From: an uncultured Bacilli bacterium
Lineage (GTDB): Bacteria > Bacillota_I > Bacilli_A > RF39 > UBA660
Assembly (NCBI GenBank): GCA_934101575.1
Contig: CAKORJ010000001.1
Location: 496,001-560,000, forward strand
Direction: 5' to 3'
DNA: 64,000 bases
The translations under genes and the position numbers were made by a program. The stretch's first letter is position 1. Every line of letters starts with the position of its first letter. The notes beneath the pieces are model-generated. The model worked only from the letters and a program-made list of their open reading frames with translations. It did not search any database and was not told the DNA's origin. Below, piece after piece: positions 34,292 to 42,647 of this stretch.

Positions 34292-35380
34292 ATGAAAACA
34301 AATAAATCTTTTATATACGTATTATTAATTTTTTTTGTTATAAGTATTAATTCTATTTATAGTTTTTCTTCTTTTTTGACTTATGATACTTATAGTTTTA
34401 TTATTAGACAGGCTTGTTTTTATCTTGTTGGGATTATTTTTATTTTCATTTGTATTAAGATTGGTCCTAATAGGATTCTTAAATATTCTTTTTTTATATA
34501 TTTATTTAATGTTTTAATACTTGTTTTAGTTCTTTTTATTGGGAAGGAGGTTAATGGTACTAAAGCATGGTTTAATGTTCCTTTTATTGGAACTTTTCAA
34601 CCTAGTGAGTTTATGAAAATTGGTATTATTTTGTTACTTGCTAAGGTTATTAGTAAACAAAAGATTAATTGTTTTAAGGATGAACTTGTTCTAGTCGTTA
34701 AGGCTTTTGTTATTTTATTAATTCCTTCTTTTATTACTTTTTTAGAACCTGATACTGGGGCTGTACTTATATATATTGTTATTACTTTTGTTATGTTATT
34801 TACTTCTAAGATTAGAATAAGATGGTTTTTGATTCTTTTTGGAATTGTTTGTGTGTTAGGATTTGGTTTGTTTTATATTTATATTTTTAATACTGATTTA
34901 TTTATTAAGATTTTTGGTAATAGCATGTTTTATCGTTTTGATAGGATATTTGATTGGAGTAAGTCTTCGGGAATGCAACTTGAAAATTCTGTTATTTCTA
35001 TAGGTTCTAGTGGTTTATTTGGGCATGGTATTAGTAATATTTTGTTATATTTTCCGGAAGGTCATACTGATTTTATATTTGCTTCTTTTGCTTCTATATA
35101 TGGTCTTACTGGGATGATGATTCTTGTTTGTTCTATTGTTTGGTTTGATATTTTACTTATCAGAACTAAGACTAAGAATTTAGAATATAAGTATATTATT
35201 TCTGGGATGTGTGCGGCACTTTTTTATCAACAGATTCAGAATATTTCTATGACTATTGGACTTATGCCTATTACAGGGATTACTTTGCCTTTTATTTCTT
35301 ATGGTGGTAGTAGTTTAATATCTTATATGATTCTTTTAGGAATTGTACTTAGTATTAGAAAAGAAGAAGGTAATAATTGA
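34292..35380 (+). CDS. SEDS-family peptidoglycan polymerase (RodA/FtsW/SpoVE type)
   Basis: 362 aa with ten membrane helices. SEDS proteins polymerise lipid II with a partner class B PBP. Family motifs: GTKAWFNVPFIGTFQPSEFMKIGIIL, FLEPDTGAVLIYIVITFVMLF (catalytic Asp in the extracellular loop), and the C-terminal PITGITLPFISYGGSSLISYMILLGIVLSI. Length and spacing fit RodA or SpoVE; without its partner I cannot say which. There is no Shine-Dalgarno near the ATG at 34292, and a TATAAT (34280-34285) ends seven bases before it, so the transcript may be leaderless. Confidence 0.9.
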   Translation: MKTNKSFIYVLLIFFVISINSIYSFSSFLTYDTYSFIIRQACFYLVGIIFIFICIKIGPNRILKYSFFIYLFNVLILVLVLFIGKEVNGTKAWFNVPFIGTFQPSEFMKIGIILLLAKVISKQKINCFKDELVLVVKAFVILLIPSFITFLEPDTGAVLIYIVITFVMLFTSKIRIRWFLILFGIVCVLGFGLFYIYIFNTDLFIKIFGNSMFYRFDRIFDWSKSSGMQLENSVISIGSSGLFGHGISNILLYFPEGHTDFIFASFASIYGLTGMMILVCSIVWFDILLIRTKTKNLEYKYIISGMCAALFYQQIQNISMTIGLMPITGITLPFISYGGSSLISYMILLGIVLSIRKEEGNN

Positions 35381-35391
35381 TGCTTTTATAG

Positions 35392-35435
35392 AAAAAGATA
35401 TAAGAAGTTTTAATGATTTCTTATATCTTTTTTTA
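35392..35435. terminator. Bidirectional terminator, SEDS gene / glycine-rich adhesin 1
   Basis: A 15-bp stem AAAAAGATATAAGAA / TTCTTATATCTTTTT between convergent genes. Almost the same hairpin ends the adhesin 2 gene at 38467-38512, so it was probably duplicated with the gene. Confidence 0.8.
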
Positions 35436-37967
35436 TTCTATATTAAACTTTTGTTTATCATAATTGTAATTATGAGTTATTTCTTCTTCTGTTAGTGCTT
35501 TTCCATATAATTTCATTTGATTTATTTTTACATTTGAATAACTTGATGTTTGATATCTTCCTATTGTTAAGGGATTATTCGAATGAGAAAACGCGCTTGA
35601 TGTGTTTGTTCTTCTATTTTTTAATACACCATTTATGTATATACTTTCTACGTTATCTTTATAAGTTGCTACTACATTATAAGTCTTTTTTAACTGTATT
35701 GTTCCGCCGGATAGATATGGAAAATCTGAAGTTGATTGTCTTGTTCCGAATACTACTGTATTATCAGCATTTAATTCTATTGTGTAACCGAACCATTTAA
35801 CAAATAGTACACTTCTTGAATTTTTTACTATAGATTGTTTTGAAAATGTTAAGTCTATTGTGAATTCTGTTGGGGCAAGTGTTTGAGAATATGGTATTGT
35901 TGCATAATCATCTACCCCATCTAATAATAGATAGTTTTTATACCAACTTGATCCCGTTACTGTAGCATTTCCACTTTTACCACTTAAATCTTTCCATGTT
36001 GATGTTGAGGATAAATGATTTTCTCCTGAATTTGAGAATCCATCTAACCAAAGGTTTAGATTATCCTGAACATATCCATTTATGTTGTTATCGTATGCTG
36101 TTATTCTTCTTCCATTTGATGTTTGTACTGTGTCTTCTTCTGTTATTGCTGTAAAGTTTTTATTGTCACTTGATACATATGTTTTTGTGTTATGATATAC
36201 TCTACTATCTCCAAAATAATTCCATACTGCTACTTCATCTAAGTCATATGTCTCTTCTAAATCTACTGTTATGCATTGATTAGTGGATGAACTTGATGGC
36301 ATTGAGTAGTTTCCGTATGTTATATCTCCGTCTGTTATTTGTGAATATGCTCTGGTTGTATCATTATATTGAGAAGTTGTTCCTGTTACGGTCTTTCCTT
36401 TTGCTATGTTTACTCCATCTTTTATTGCCTGTAATTCTATCCAATGATTATCATTATTACTACTATTATAGCCACTACAGTCTTTTATATATCTCACATT
36501 ATTTAATTTAGTATTTACTTTTTTGGGTTTACGTCCTATGTAAATGATTTTTGCATAACCATCTTTTTTAGTTTGATCTTCTTTTATTTTTCCGTTTAGG
36601 AAATATTTATTACTATAATGCATTGTTGCGTTTGTATGAGTTATTGTTGTGGAATTTTTTACTGAATTCACTCCGGCATAGCCACTTATATATGAGGATC
36701 CTCCACAGGAATAGGTTTCTGAAGTCCCTCCGCCATAGTAGCCTCCACCTCCGCCTGGACCGTATTTTGAGCTTACTATTGCTCCTACCCCAAATCCAGA
36801 ATCTGTTCCGCTTGTTCCTGTTCCACCAGCTGTTTGTGAACCGCCTGTACATGTATAACTTCTATCACTTCTTGTATAATAGCCTTGACTTCCGTATAGA
36901 TATCCGCCTGCTCCACCGTTATAACTGTATCCAGAACTTGCTGTTCCCATATAGTTACTTGATCCTGCTCCGCCTCCGGCTACCATTATTCTTGAAATCA
37001 ATGATTTTGTATCATTCCATGTTCCACCTACTAATCTAACATCTGTTGCTCCTCCGCCTGAACCATAGTATGTGTTTCCTCCAGTATACTGAAGACTTTT
37101 TCCACCACCATTATAGCCACCGTTTTCTCCACAACATGTTTTTGAGGAACTACAAACGCACCTTTTTCCAGCACCACCTACATAAATATATAATTTTTCT
37201 CCTTCTTTTAGATTTATATAGCCTGATGTTATTGATCCTTTTCCACCTTCGTATAATTCATTATCTTCTTGGTAAGATGCTCCTCCTTGAGCCCCTCCTA
37301 ATTCTACATAATAATATCCATCTCTTAAAACTGTATACTCTTGAGCATTTCCAGTATAGGTAAATGTTTTAGGCTCTCCTTCTCTATCCATACTTTCTGG
37401 TCTTTGTTCTGCTTCTATTTTTAGTTTTAAGAAGGCTTTATAATCCTCAAGTTTTGATATCTCTTCTTCTTTAGACTTATCAAGCCATATTCTTAATTTA
37501 TAGTTTATTATTTCACTTGCATATATTACATCACTGTCAATTATATTTTTTATTTTTTCCAAGGACATTGGTCCATATTCTTCACCATTTATTTCAAGTC
37601 CTACTTTTATGTATTTTGTATCAAGTACTTTTCCTGTATAGGTACTTGGTACTTCATTTATTAATTTTAAATCATATTTAGCTGGGGATGATCCAATATT
37701 TTTTAGATTGAAATCATATGTTTCCTCTTGTAACAAGCCTTCTTCATCACCCATAATAGATATTTTTTTATTGATTGTTTCGTAGTTTTCGGTTAGTTTT
37801 AATTTTACACTTCCTGTTTTTATTACTTGTTCATTACTATCGCTATTAACTTCCTTTAAAATAGCATAACTAGTACCACAAAAAAGAGATACTATTCCAA
37901 AAAGAGCAATAAAAAGACTTATTATATATTTTTTGTTCTTAATGACCCCCCCCCCCCGAGAAAACAT
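35433..37967 (-). CDS. Glycine-rich/discoidin/LamG surface adhesin 1, poly-G tract at the start
   Basis: 844 aa from the ATG at 37967. A membrane/signal helix (about 11-34, ending GTSYAIL) begins a TasA/camelysin-like beta domain (about 35-195). Then come a glycine-rich domain (about 200-485, ALK-like pattern: GYYYVELGGAQGG, YIYVGGAG, SLISRIMVAGGGAG, SSYISGYAGVNS), a discoidin-type domain (NIAKGKTVTGT...ITDGDITY...ITVDLEETYDLDEVAVWNYFGDSRVY) and a LamG-type lectin domain to the end. The leader suggests processing by a SipW-like peptidase. A run of 12 G (37957-37946) follows the start. AAGGAG is eight bases from a GTG at 37980, which is out of frame with the rest; the in-frame ATG is 21 bases from it. 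Expression therefore looks tract-length dependent. Confidence 0.8.
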   Translation of the reverse strand: MFSRGGGVIKNKKYIISLFIALFGIVSLFCGTSYAILKEVNSDSNEQVIKTGSVKLKLTENYETINKKISIMGDEEGLLQEETYDFNLKNIGSSPAKYDLKLINEVPSTYTGKVLDTKYIKVGLEINGEEYGPMSLEKIKNIIDSDVIYASEIINYKLRIWLDKSKEEEISKLEDYKAFLKLKIEAEQRPESMDREGEPKTFTYTGNAQEYTVLRDGYYYVELGGAQGGASYQEDNELYEGGKGSITSGYINLKEGEKLYIYVGGAGKRCVCSSSKTCCGENGGYNGGGKSLQYTGGNTYYGSGGGATDVRLVGGTWNDTKSLISRIMVAGGGAGSSNYMGTASSGYSYNGGAGGYLYGSQGYYTRSDRSYTCTGGSQTAGGTGTSGTDSGFGVGAIVSSKYGPGGGGGYYGGGTSETYSCGGSSYISGYAGVNSVKNSTTITHTNATMHYSNKYFLNGKIKEDQTKKDGYAKIIYIGRKPKKVNTKLNNVRYIKDCSGYNSSNNDNHWIELQAIKDGVNIAKGKTVTGTTSQYNDTTRAYSQITDGDITYGNYSMPSSSSTNQCITVDLEETYDLDEVAVWNYFGDSRVYHNTKTYVSSDNKNFTAITEEDTVQTSNGRRITAYDNNINGYVQDNLNLWLDGFSNSGENHLSSTSTWKDLSGKSGNATVTGSSWYKNYLLLDGVDDYATIPYSQTLAPTEFTIDLTFSKQSIVKNSRSVLFVKWFGYTIELNADNTVVFGTRQSTSDFPYLSGGTIQLKKTYNVVATYKDNVESIYINGVLKNRRTNTSSAFSHSNNPLTIGRYQTSSYSNVKINQMKLYGKALTEEEITHNYNYDKQKFNIE
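37726..37802. repeat. 77-nt block identical to 58246-58322
   Basis: The DNA encoding the KLTENYETINKKISIMGDEEG region of adhesin 1 is identical over 77 bases to that of adhesin 3, 20 kb away. A second 50-base identity links 37561-37610 and 58081-58130. Flanking sequence has diverged, so this is either recent gene conversion or strong constraint. Confidence 0.85.
37946..37957 (-). repeat. Poly-G tract (12 G) of adhesin 1
   Basis: Twelve consecutive C on the + strand. Long G/C runs are otherwise absent from this AT-rich window. From the GTG at 37980 the frame is open into the body of the gene only with 11 or 14 G; from the ATG at 37967, only with 9, 12 or 15. Confidence 0.9.
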
Positions 37968-37974
37968 TTGTTCG
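37961..37974 (-). promoter_or_regulatory. LexA-box-like palindrome beside the adhesin 1 tract
   Basis: On the minus strand CGAACAAATGTTTT, 13 of 14 positions to the Bacillus SOS consensus CGAACRNRYGTTYC. It contains the ATG at 37967 and lies three bases before the poly-G run. Confidence 0.4.
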
Positions 37975-38012
37975 TTTCACTTTGATCACTCCTTAGTATT
38001 ATTTATACATTT

Positions 38013-38041
38013 ATTTTATAACAAATTTGTTATTTATTCAA
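38013..38041 (-). promoter_or_regulatory. Promoter of adhesin 1 with a 16-bp palindrome in the spacer
   Basis: On the minus strand TTGAAT (38041-38036), 17 bases, TAAAAT (38018-38013). The spacer holds the perfect palindrome ATAACAAATTTGTTAT (38018-38033), a likely operator. Neither of the other two adhesin promoters has it. Confidence 0.6.
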
Positions 38042-38085
38042 GGAATAATTCACCTTTATTTTTCTAGATATGTTAATAATTTTTT

Positions 38086-38372
38086 TTAAATAGTTTTGTC
38101 TTCGACTTTGTTTATAACAAAACAGCTTTTGCCTAAATCTTTAAAGGATGCTCCTGAGTGATATAATATTTTTTTATCTATTATTATAAATATATCATAT
38201 AGATTATCTTTTTTATTATTGTTAGTTTATTATACTGAGTTTGATATTTTCTTATTAGTTCTTCGTTTGTATTTTTTTTGTGTAAAGTGTTATTTGGTTT
38301 TTTTGTTTTTGTTAGGATATCTAATAGTTTTTTCTCTGCATAGTTATCTATTATGATTATTTCTTGTTTTGA
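38086..38372 (-). pseudogene. Decayed C-terminus of an ORF6N/RhuM-type protein (PLD-like tail)
   Basis: Between the two poly-G adhesin genes the minus strand encodes QEIIIDNYAEKKLLDILTK...RKYQTQYNKLTIIKK in one frame and, after a frameshift near 38200, DNLYDIFIIIDKKILYHSGASFKDLGKSCFVINKVEDKTI followed by a stop. This is the typical tail of ORF6N- and RhuM-type proteins found in phages and mobile islands (IIIIDNY... FHDRFIIID...YH.GASLKDLGKK). The N-terminal domain is missing and there is no start, so it is a relic. It suggests past insertion of a mobile element at this locus. The rest of 38042-38564 contains only the terminator of adhesin 2. Confidence 0.65.
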
Positions 38373-38466
38373 TTATATTATTCGTTTGTTATCTCCTTTT
38401 TTGTTTGTAACTATACTATATACTAATTGATTTTTATTGTAAAACTGGGAATTTTGTGTTTTGTAT

Positions 38467-38512
38467 TAAAAAAAGATATAAGAATTTTTAATATTTTCTT
38501 ATATCTTTTTTT
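38467..38512. terminator. Terminator of glycine-rich adhesin 2
   Basis: A 15-16-bp stem AAAAAAGATATAAGAA / TTCTTATATCTTTTTT with a T tract, near copy of the hairpin at 35392-35435. Confidence 0.75.
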
Positions 38513-38564
38513 GTTTTTGATGTGTTTATTTGTTTTGAAATGTTATAAAGTAATAAATTTGTTT

Positions 38565-40735
38565 TTATTCTAAATTAAATCTTTGTTTATCGTAGTTGTA
38601 GTTGTGTGTTATTTCTTCTTTTGTTAGTTCACCACTAAAGATTTGGAATAGTTTTATATTACCTTTAAAGTATGTTCCACTTGGCCTTTTTCCTATATAT
38701 GATTTTGATTCTGTCCAACTCCAATATTCTGTTGAAGATAGTTTTGGTATTTCTTTGTTATTTACATATATTGTTTTATCAGTTAAACTTCTAAATATTA
38801 CATCTACTTTGTAATATTTATCTAAAGTTATTGTTCCTGCGTCATACATATTTGTTGCGCTTACTAATGATGTGATAAATTTGTTATTTTGATATAGTCC
38901 TATTGCGGCATTATTTAAGTTATGTCCAAATATTATTTGACTGTCTGTACTATTAGTTTTATATATGAATGAATATGTCATTGGAAATGTATATTCTTTG
39001 TTTGTAAATGCTACATAGTCGTTGGTTCCATCGAAGGATAGACTATCATTTATCCAAGTTGCTCCGGATACTGTTGCTGTATAACCAGAAGAATTTGTAG
39101 ATAGATTTTTCCAAGTTGTGGTTGTATTATTTCTTGTTGTTCCTGTATTTGCTAGTCCATCTAACCACATTGTCATTTTATTTCTTGCTGAATAACCATT
39201 TATGTTATCTATATAGGCATTTACTCTTATTCCATTTGATGTTTGTATGACATTTTCATCAACTATTTCTGTGAAATTTGTATTATCACTTGATACGGAA
39301 GTTATTGTATTGTGATATACTCTTGTATCTCCAAAGTAGTTCCATACTGCTACTTCATCTAAATCATAGGTGTTTTCTAAATCAACTGTTATGCATTGAT
39401 TACTATTGTCTTCGGATGTAGTTGTTGCAACATAATTTGAATTATCAATGTCCCCAGTTGTTAGAATTAGAAAATTACTAGTATCTGTATGTTGTGGGGT
39501 AAATGTTCCTGTTACTGTTTTTCCTTTGGCTATGTTTACTCCGTCTTTTATAGCCTCTATTTCTATCCAATGCTTACCTGGATTAGCACTATTGCTTGTA
39601 CTACAATCTTTTATATATCTAACGTTATTAAGTTTTGTGTTTTTTCTTTGAGGTTTGTTATGAGCATAAGTTATTTTGGCATATCCGTTTCCAGAGTTTT
39701 GTCCTTCTATCATTTGTCCACCTACAAAATATTTACTGCTGTAGTGGATTGTTTGATTTGTATGAGTGATTGTTGTTGATTCTTTTACCGAATTTACTCC
39801 GGCATAACCTGATATATATGATGAGCCTCCGGCTCCTCCACCATTTCTTCCACTTGCTCCAGAGCCACCATAGTATCCACCACCTCCAGCACCAGAGCCA
39901 TGAGAATAATCAGAATCGTATCCACCGTTTCCTCCTTTTGCTAGCTGTCCTTTTGTTCCTAAAACAACATATTGCGATTGATAACTATCGGCCTCTCGTT
40001 TCCCTGAGCCTATTGGACCACTTGTTTTTTGTTGGCCGCCATGACCACCACCTAAAAAGTTTTCTGATAGATCTCCTCCGTCGGTTCCATATAAGGTCCC
40101 TCCGTCTCCTCCGGTTACATAATCATTAAATATTGCTCCGCCTCCGCCTCCTCCTGCTACCATTATTCTTGATATTAGCGAAGACATATCATCCCAAGAA
40201 CCGCTTGTTAATCTTACATCTGTTGCACCACCACCTGTTCCTGCTTGATGATTAGCAGAACCTCCACCATTAAATCCTCCTGATGTGTATTCTACATTTG
40301 ATGAGGCTGTTGTTCCTTTTCCTCCAACATAAAAATAAAGTTTTTCTCCTTTTTTTAGTTTTATGTAACCACTTGTTTTTGCTCCTAATCCAGCATATGC
40401 TTTTGAAGCTCCTCCTGATGCTCCTTCTAATTCTATATAGTAATAACCATCTTTTGGAATTGTATATTCTTGTGGTTTTCCAGTATAATTAAATGTTTTT
40501 TCATATTCAAATAGGGGTTCTATTTCTATTGTTTTTGTTCCTGTTATTTCATCTGAAAATAATGCATAAGAATTAGTTATTTTATATGATATAAATCCTA
40601 CACTAAAAAGAAATATTATTATAAATAAAGATAAAACTACCGTATTTAATTCTCTTATATCTTTATTTAATAGATTATAAAAATACCCCCCCCCCCGAAC
40701 GAATGTTCACTGTCTTGATTTTGTTCTTTCTTCAT
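38565..40735 (-). CDS. Glycine-rich/discoidin/LamG surface adhesin 2, frameshifted OFF at a poly-G tract
   Basis: The ATG at 40735 has AAGGAGGAC at normal spacing. It is followed by MKKEQNQDSEHSF, then 11 G. With 11 G the frame ends after seven more codons (GIFIIY, stop). With 12 or 9 G it would continue as YFYNLLNKDIRELNTVVLSLF, matching the N-terminus of the large secreted protein at 19695-21719, to give about 723 aa ending at 38565. Domains: signal helix ending TNSYALFSD, short linker, glycine-rich domain (GGGGAIFNDY, SSYISGYAGVNS), discoidin-like domain (NIAKGKTVTGT, ITVDLENTYDLDEVAVWNYFGDTRVY) and LamG-like domain. The downstream frame has no other disruption, so this looks like a reversible OFF state rather than decay. 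An internal ATG at 40187 would make a product without a signal. Confidence 0.8.
40686..40696 (-). repeat. Poly-G tract (11 G) of adhesin 2
   Basis: Eleven consecutive C on the + strand, 39 bases inside the gene. One added or two lost bases restore the reading frame. Confidence 0.9.
40696..40709. promoter_or_regulatory. LexA-box-like palindrome beside the adhesin 2 tract
   Basis: CGAACGAATGTTCA on the + strand, 13 of 14 positions to the Bacillus SOS consensus, with perfect GAAC/GTTC half sites. It directly abuts the poly-G run and lies in codons 9-13. Confidence 0.45.
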
Positions 40736-40768
40736 ACTTTTACGTCCTCCTTAGTATTTTATATATTA

Positions 40769-40797
40769 ATAATACATTAAAAATACTACTTTTTCAA
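40769..40797 (-). promoter_or_regulatory. Promoter of adhesin 2
   Basis: On the minus strand TTGAAA (40797-40792), 17 bases, TATTAT (40774-40769), about 35 bases upstream of the ATG. Confidence 0.65.
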
Positions 40798-40810
40798 GCA
40801 GTATTATTTT

Positions 40811-41512
40811 TTATACTTTAGTTTCTATTTTTGATACTTTATCTATTTCTTTTACTGCACTTACATATAGAATTATTATAAATCCTAGAAATACTATTAG
40901 ATACCATATATTTTCTTTCATTAAGAAAAAGTTATATACTGTATGTAATAGTGTTGGAACTAATATACTTAGAGTCATATATAATTTATATTTTGTTTTG
41001 TCTTTTTTTTCTACAGTTTTTGCAAGGCCTAGATAATAACCCATGAATACTCCAAATGCTACGTGTCCTGGGACTGAGAATATTGCTCTATATATTCCTA
41101 AAGTTATACCTCCTTGAAGTACATATAGGGCATTTTCTATTGCTGCAAAGCCTAGTGCTACGAAAGTTGAATACACTATTATGTCATAGAACTGGTCAAA
41201 GTCTTTATGATGATATCCTATTGTTCTTATCATTACCCATTTACTAAGTTCTTCGACTAAGGCTATTTCTAGGAATATTAAAATGAATAGTTTAAAAAAG
41301 CCAAAGTTTTGATAATTGTCTGAAAGGTATAAATCTGGGATTATAAGTGCTGTTAAGATATTTATTATTACTACTATGAATGATGATATTAATCCAGATA
41401 CAAATAGGATTAATAAAAGTGATTTTGGTTCTTTTACTGTGTCTTTATTATATATATATAGTCCTAGTAATATTACTGGTATCATTGATATTGTTATTAG
41501 TAAGAATTTCAT
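40811..41512 (-). CDS. prsW: PrsW-family intramembrane metalloprotease
   Basis: 233 aa with seven to eight membrane helices. PrsW in B. subtilis makes the first cut in anti-sigma factor RsiW in response to antimicrobial peptides. The catalytic motifs are all present: IALVEELSKW (EExxK), FAAIENALY, PGHVAFGVFMGYYLG and LVPTLLHTVYNF. The substrate here is unknown; no ECF sigma or anti-sigma gene lies in the window. GGTGATAATATG start. It is upstream of, and on the same strand as, the adhesin 2 gene but is separated by that gene's own promoter. Confidence 0.88.
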   Translation of the reverse strand: MKFLLITISMIPVILLGLYIYNKDTVKEPKSLLLILFVSGLISSFIVVIINILTALIIPDLYLSDNYQNFGFFKLFILIFLEIALVEELSKWVMIRTIGYHHKDFDQFYDIIVYSTFVALGFAAIENALYVLQGGITLGIYRAIFSVPGHVAFGVFMGYYLGLAKTVEKKDKTKYKLYMTLSILVPTLLHTVYNFFLMKENIWYLIVFLGFIIILYVSAVKEIDKVSKIETKV

Positions 41513-41554
41513 ATTATCACCAATATCATTTTATCATATTATTTTAGAAAATTA

Positions 41555-41588
41555 AAAAAAGATTAACTTTTTTTGTTAATCTTTACAT
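41555..41588. terminator. Terminator of cspA
   Basis: AAAGATTAAC-TTTTTTT-GTTAATCTTT hairpin with A and T tracts, in the 78 bases between cspA and prsW. Confidence 0.75.
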
Positions 41589-41590
41589 TT

Positions 41591-41803
41591 CTATATATGT
41601 TGTTTTTCTTTTAGTGTTACATTTTTTGCTTGGTAACCTTTATTTGTTTCAATTAGATCAAATTCTACTAGTTGATCTTGTGAAAGTGTTTTGTATCCGT
41701 CTCTATTTATTGCTGAATAATGAACAAATATATCTTCCATCTCTCCATTATCTAGAAATCCATATCCTTTCGCGTCGTTGAACCATTTGACTTTTTTTAT
41801 CAT
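41591..41803 (-). CDS. cspA: Cold-shock domain protein
   Basis: 70 aa, a single cold-shock domain. RNP1-like KGYGFLDNG and RNP2-like DIFVHYSAI motifs are present, slightly divergent from the usual KGFGFI and VFVHFSAI. The C-terminus ends GYQAKNVTLKEKQHI, in line with the family. It binds single-stranded RNA or DNA and acts as an RNA chaperone. GAGAGGTAAAAACTATG gives the start. Single gene with its own terminator. Confidence 0.92.
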   Translation of the reverse strand: MIKKVKWFNDAKGYGFLDNGEMEDIFVHYSAINRDGYKTLSQDQLVEFDLIETNKGYQAKNVTLKEKQHI

Positions 41804-41974
41804 AGTTTTTACCTCTCTTTCTTTTTTATACTGCTATTAAAATATAGCACATAATGATGTCTTTTTTTGTCAAAAAATGCTTAAGGATTAGTTTTTTAGG
41901 ATTTTTCGCTTTATTGTAGTTGTTCGTTTGTTGTTTTTGTTTGTATGGCGGGATTTTTATTTGTTTTTAGCATA

Positions 41975-42000
41975 ATAAAAAACCCTTAAAAATAGGGTTA
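41975..42000 (-). terminator. Terminator of the tRNA cluster
   Basis: On the minus strand AACCCT-ATTTTTA-AGGGTTTTTTATT, 12 bases after tRNA-Phe. Confidence 0.75.
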
Positions 42001-42011
42001 TATTCTCTTCA

Positions 42012-42087
42012 TGGTGGCTCCAGTTGGAATCGAACCAACGACACCAGGATTTTCAGTCCTGTGCTCTACCGACTGAGCTATGAAGCC
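42012..42087 (-). tRNA. tRNA-Phe (GAA)
   Basis: Cloverleaf with anticodon loop CTGAAAA and encoded CCA. Last gene of the cluster. Its product is the effector of the pheST T-box. Confidence 0.97.
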
Positions 42088-42096
42088 AAAAATAAT

Positions 42097-42172
42097 TGGC
42101 GGTTCCGACGGGACTTGAACCCGCGATCTCCTGCGTGACAGGCAGGCGTGATAACCACTACACCACGGAACC
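42097..42172 (-). tRNA. tRNA-Asp (GTC)
   Basis: Anticodon loop CTGTCAC, acceptor GGTTCCG/CGGAACC, encoded CCA. Confidence 0.97.
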
Positions 42173-42173
42173 A

Positions 42174-42251
<78 letters not shown>

Positions 42252-42267
42252 ATATAAAAATTTTTCA

Positions 42268-42361
42268 TGGCGGAGGAAAAGGGATTCGAACCCCTGCGCC
42301 GCTCGCACGACCTCCCGGTTTTCAAGACCGGTCCCTTCAACCAGACTTGGGTATTCCTCCG
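42268..42361 (-). tRNA. tRNA-Ser (TGA)
   Basis: Class II tRNA with a long variable arm; anticodon loop CTTGAAA. CCA encoded. Confidence 0.97.
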
Positions 42362-42384
42362 TATAAATAACTAATAAAAATAAA

Positions 42385-42474
42385 TGGTGCCTAAGGCCGG
42401 ACTTGAACCGGCACGAGGTTTGATCCTCGCAGGATTTTAAGTCCTGTGCGTCTACCAATTTCGCCACTCAGGCA
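42385..42474 (-). tRNA. tRNA-Leu (TAA)
   Basis: Class II tRNA, anticodon loop CTTAAAA, long variable arm, CCA encoded. It has no intron, unlike the cyanobacterial tRNA-Leu(UAA). Confidence 0.97.
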
Positions 42475-42482
42475 ATAATAAA

Positions 42483-42559
42483 TGGTGTCCCGCAGGCGAC
42501 TCGAACGCCTGACCCTTTGATTAAAAGTCAAATGCTCTACCTACTGAGCTAGCGGGACA
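42483..42559 (-). tRNA. tRNA-Lys (TTT)
   Basis: Anticodon loop CTTTTAA, acceptor TGTCCCG-type, CCA encoded. Confidence 0.97.
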
Positions 42560-42566
42560 TTAATAG

Positions 42567-42641
42567 TGGCTGCCTCGGCTAGATTCGAACTAGCGCATGT
42601 CAGAGTCAAAGTCTGATGCCTTACCACTTGGCTACGAGGCA
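42567..42641 (-). tRNA. tRNA-Gln (TTG)
   Basis: Anticodon loop CTTTGAC, acceptor TGCCTCG/CGAGGCA, CCA encoded. Confidence 0.97.
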
Positions 42642-42647
42642 ATTCTG

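Noticed and set aside
36613..36852. A 79-codon Arg/Trp-rich frame inside adhesin 1
   Set aside because: It is the shifted reading of the glycine-codon-rich region of adhesin 1 and has no ribosome site.
37946..40696. Poly-C runs as sequencing or assembly errors
   Set aside because: They cannot be excluded from one sequence, but two independent runs at the same place in paralogous genes, each just after the start, are more simply biological. Read-level checks are named in the findings.
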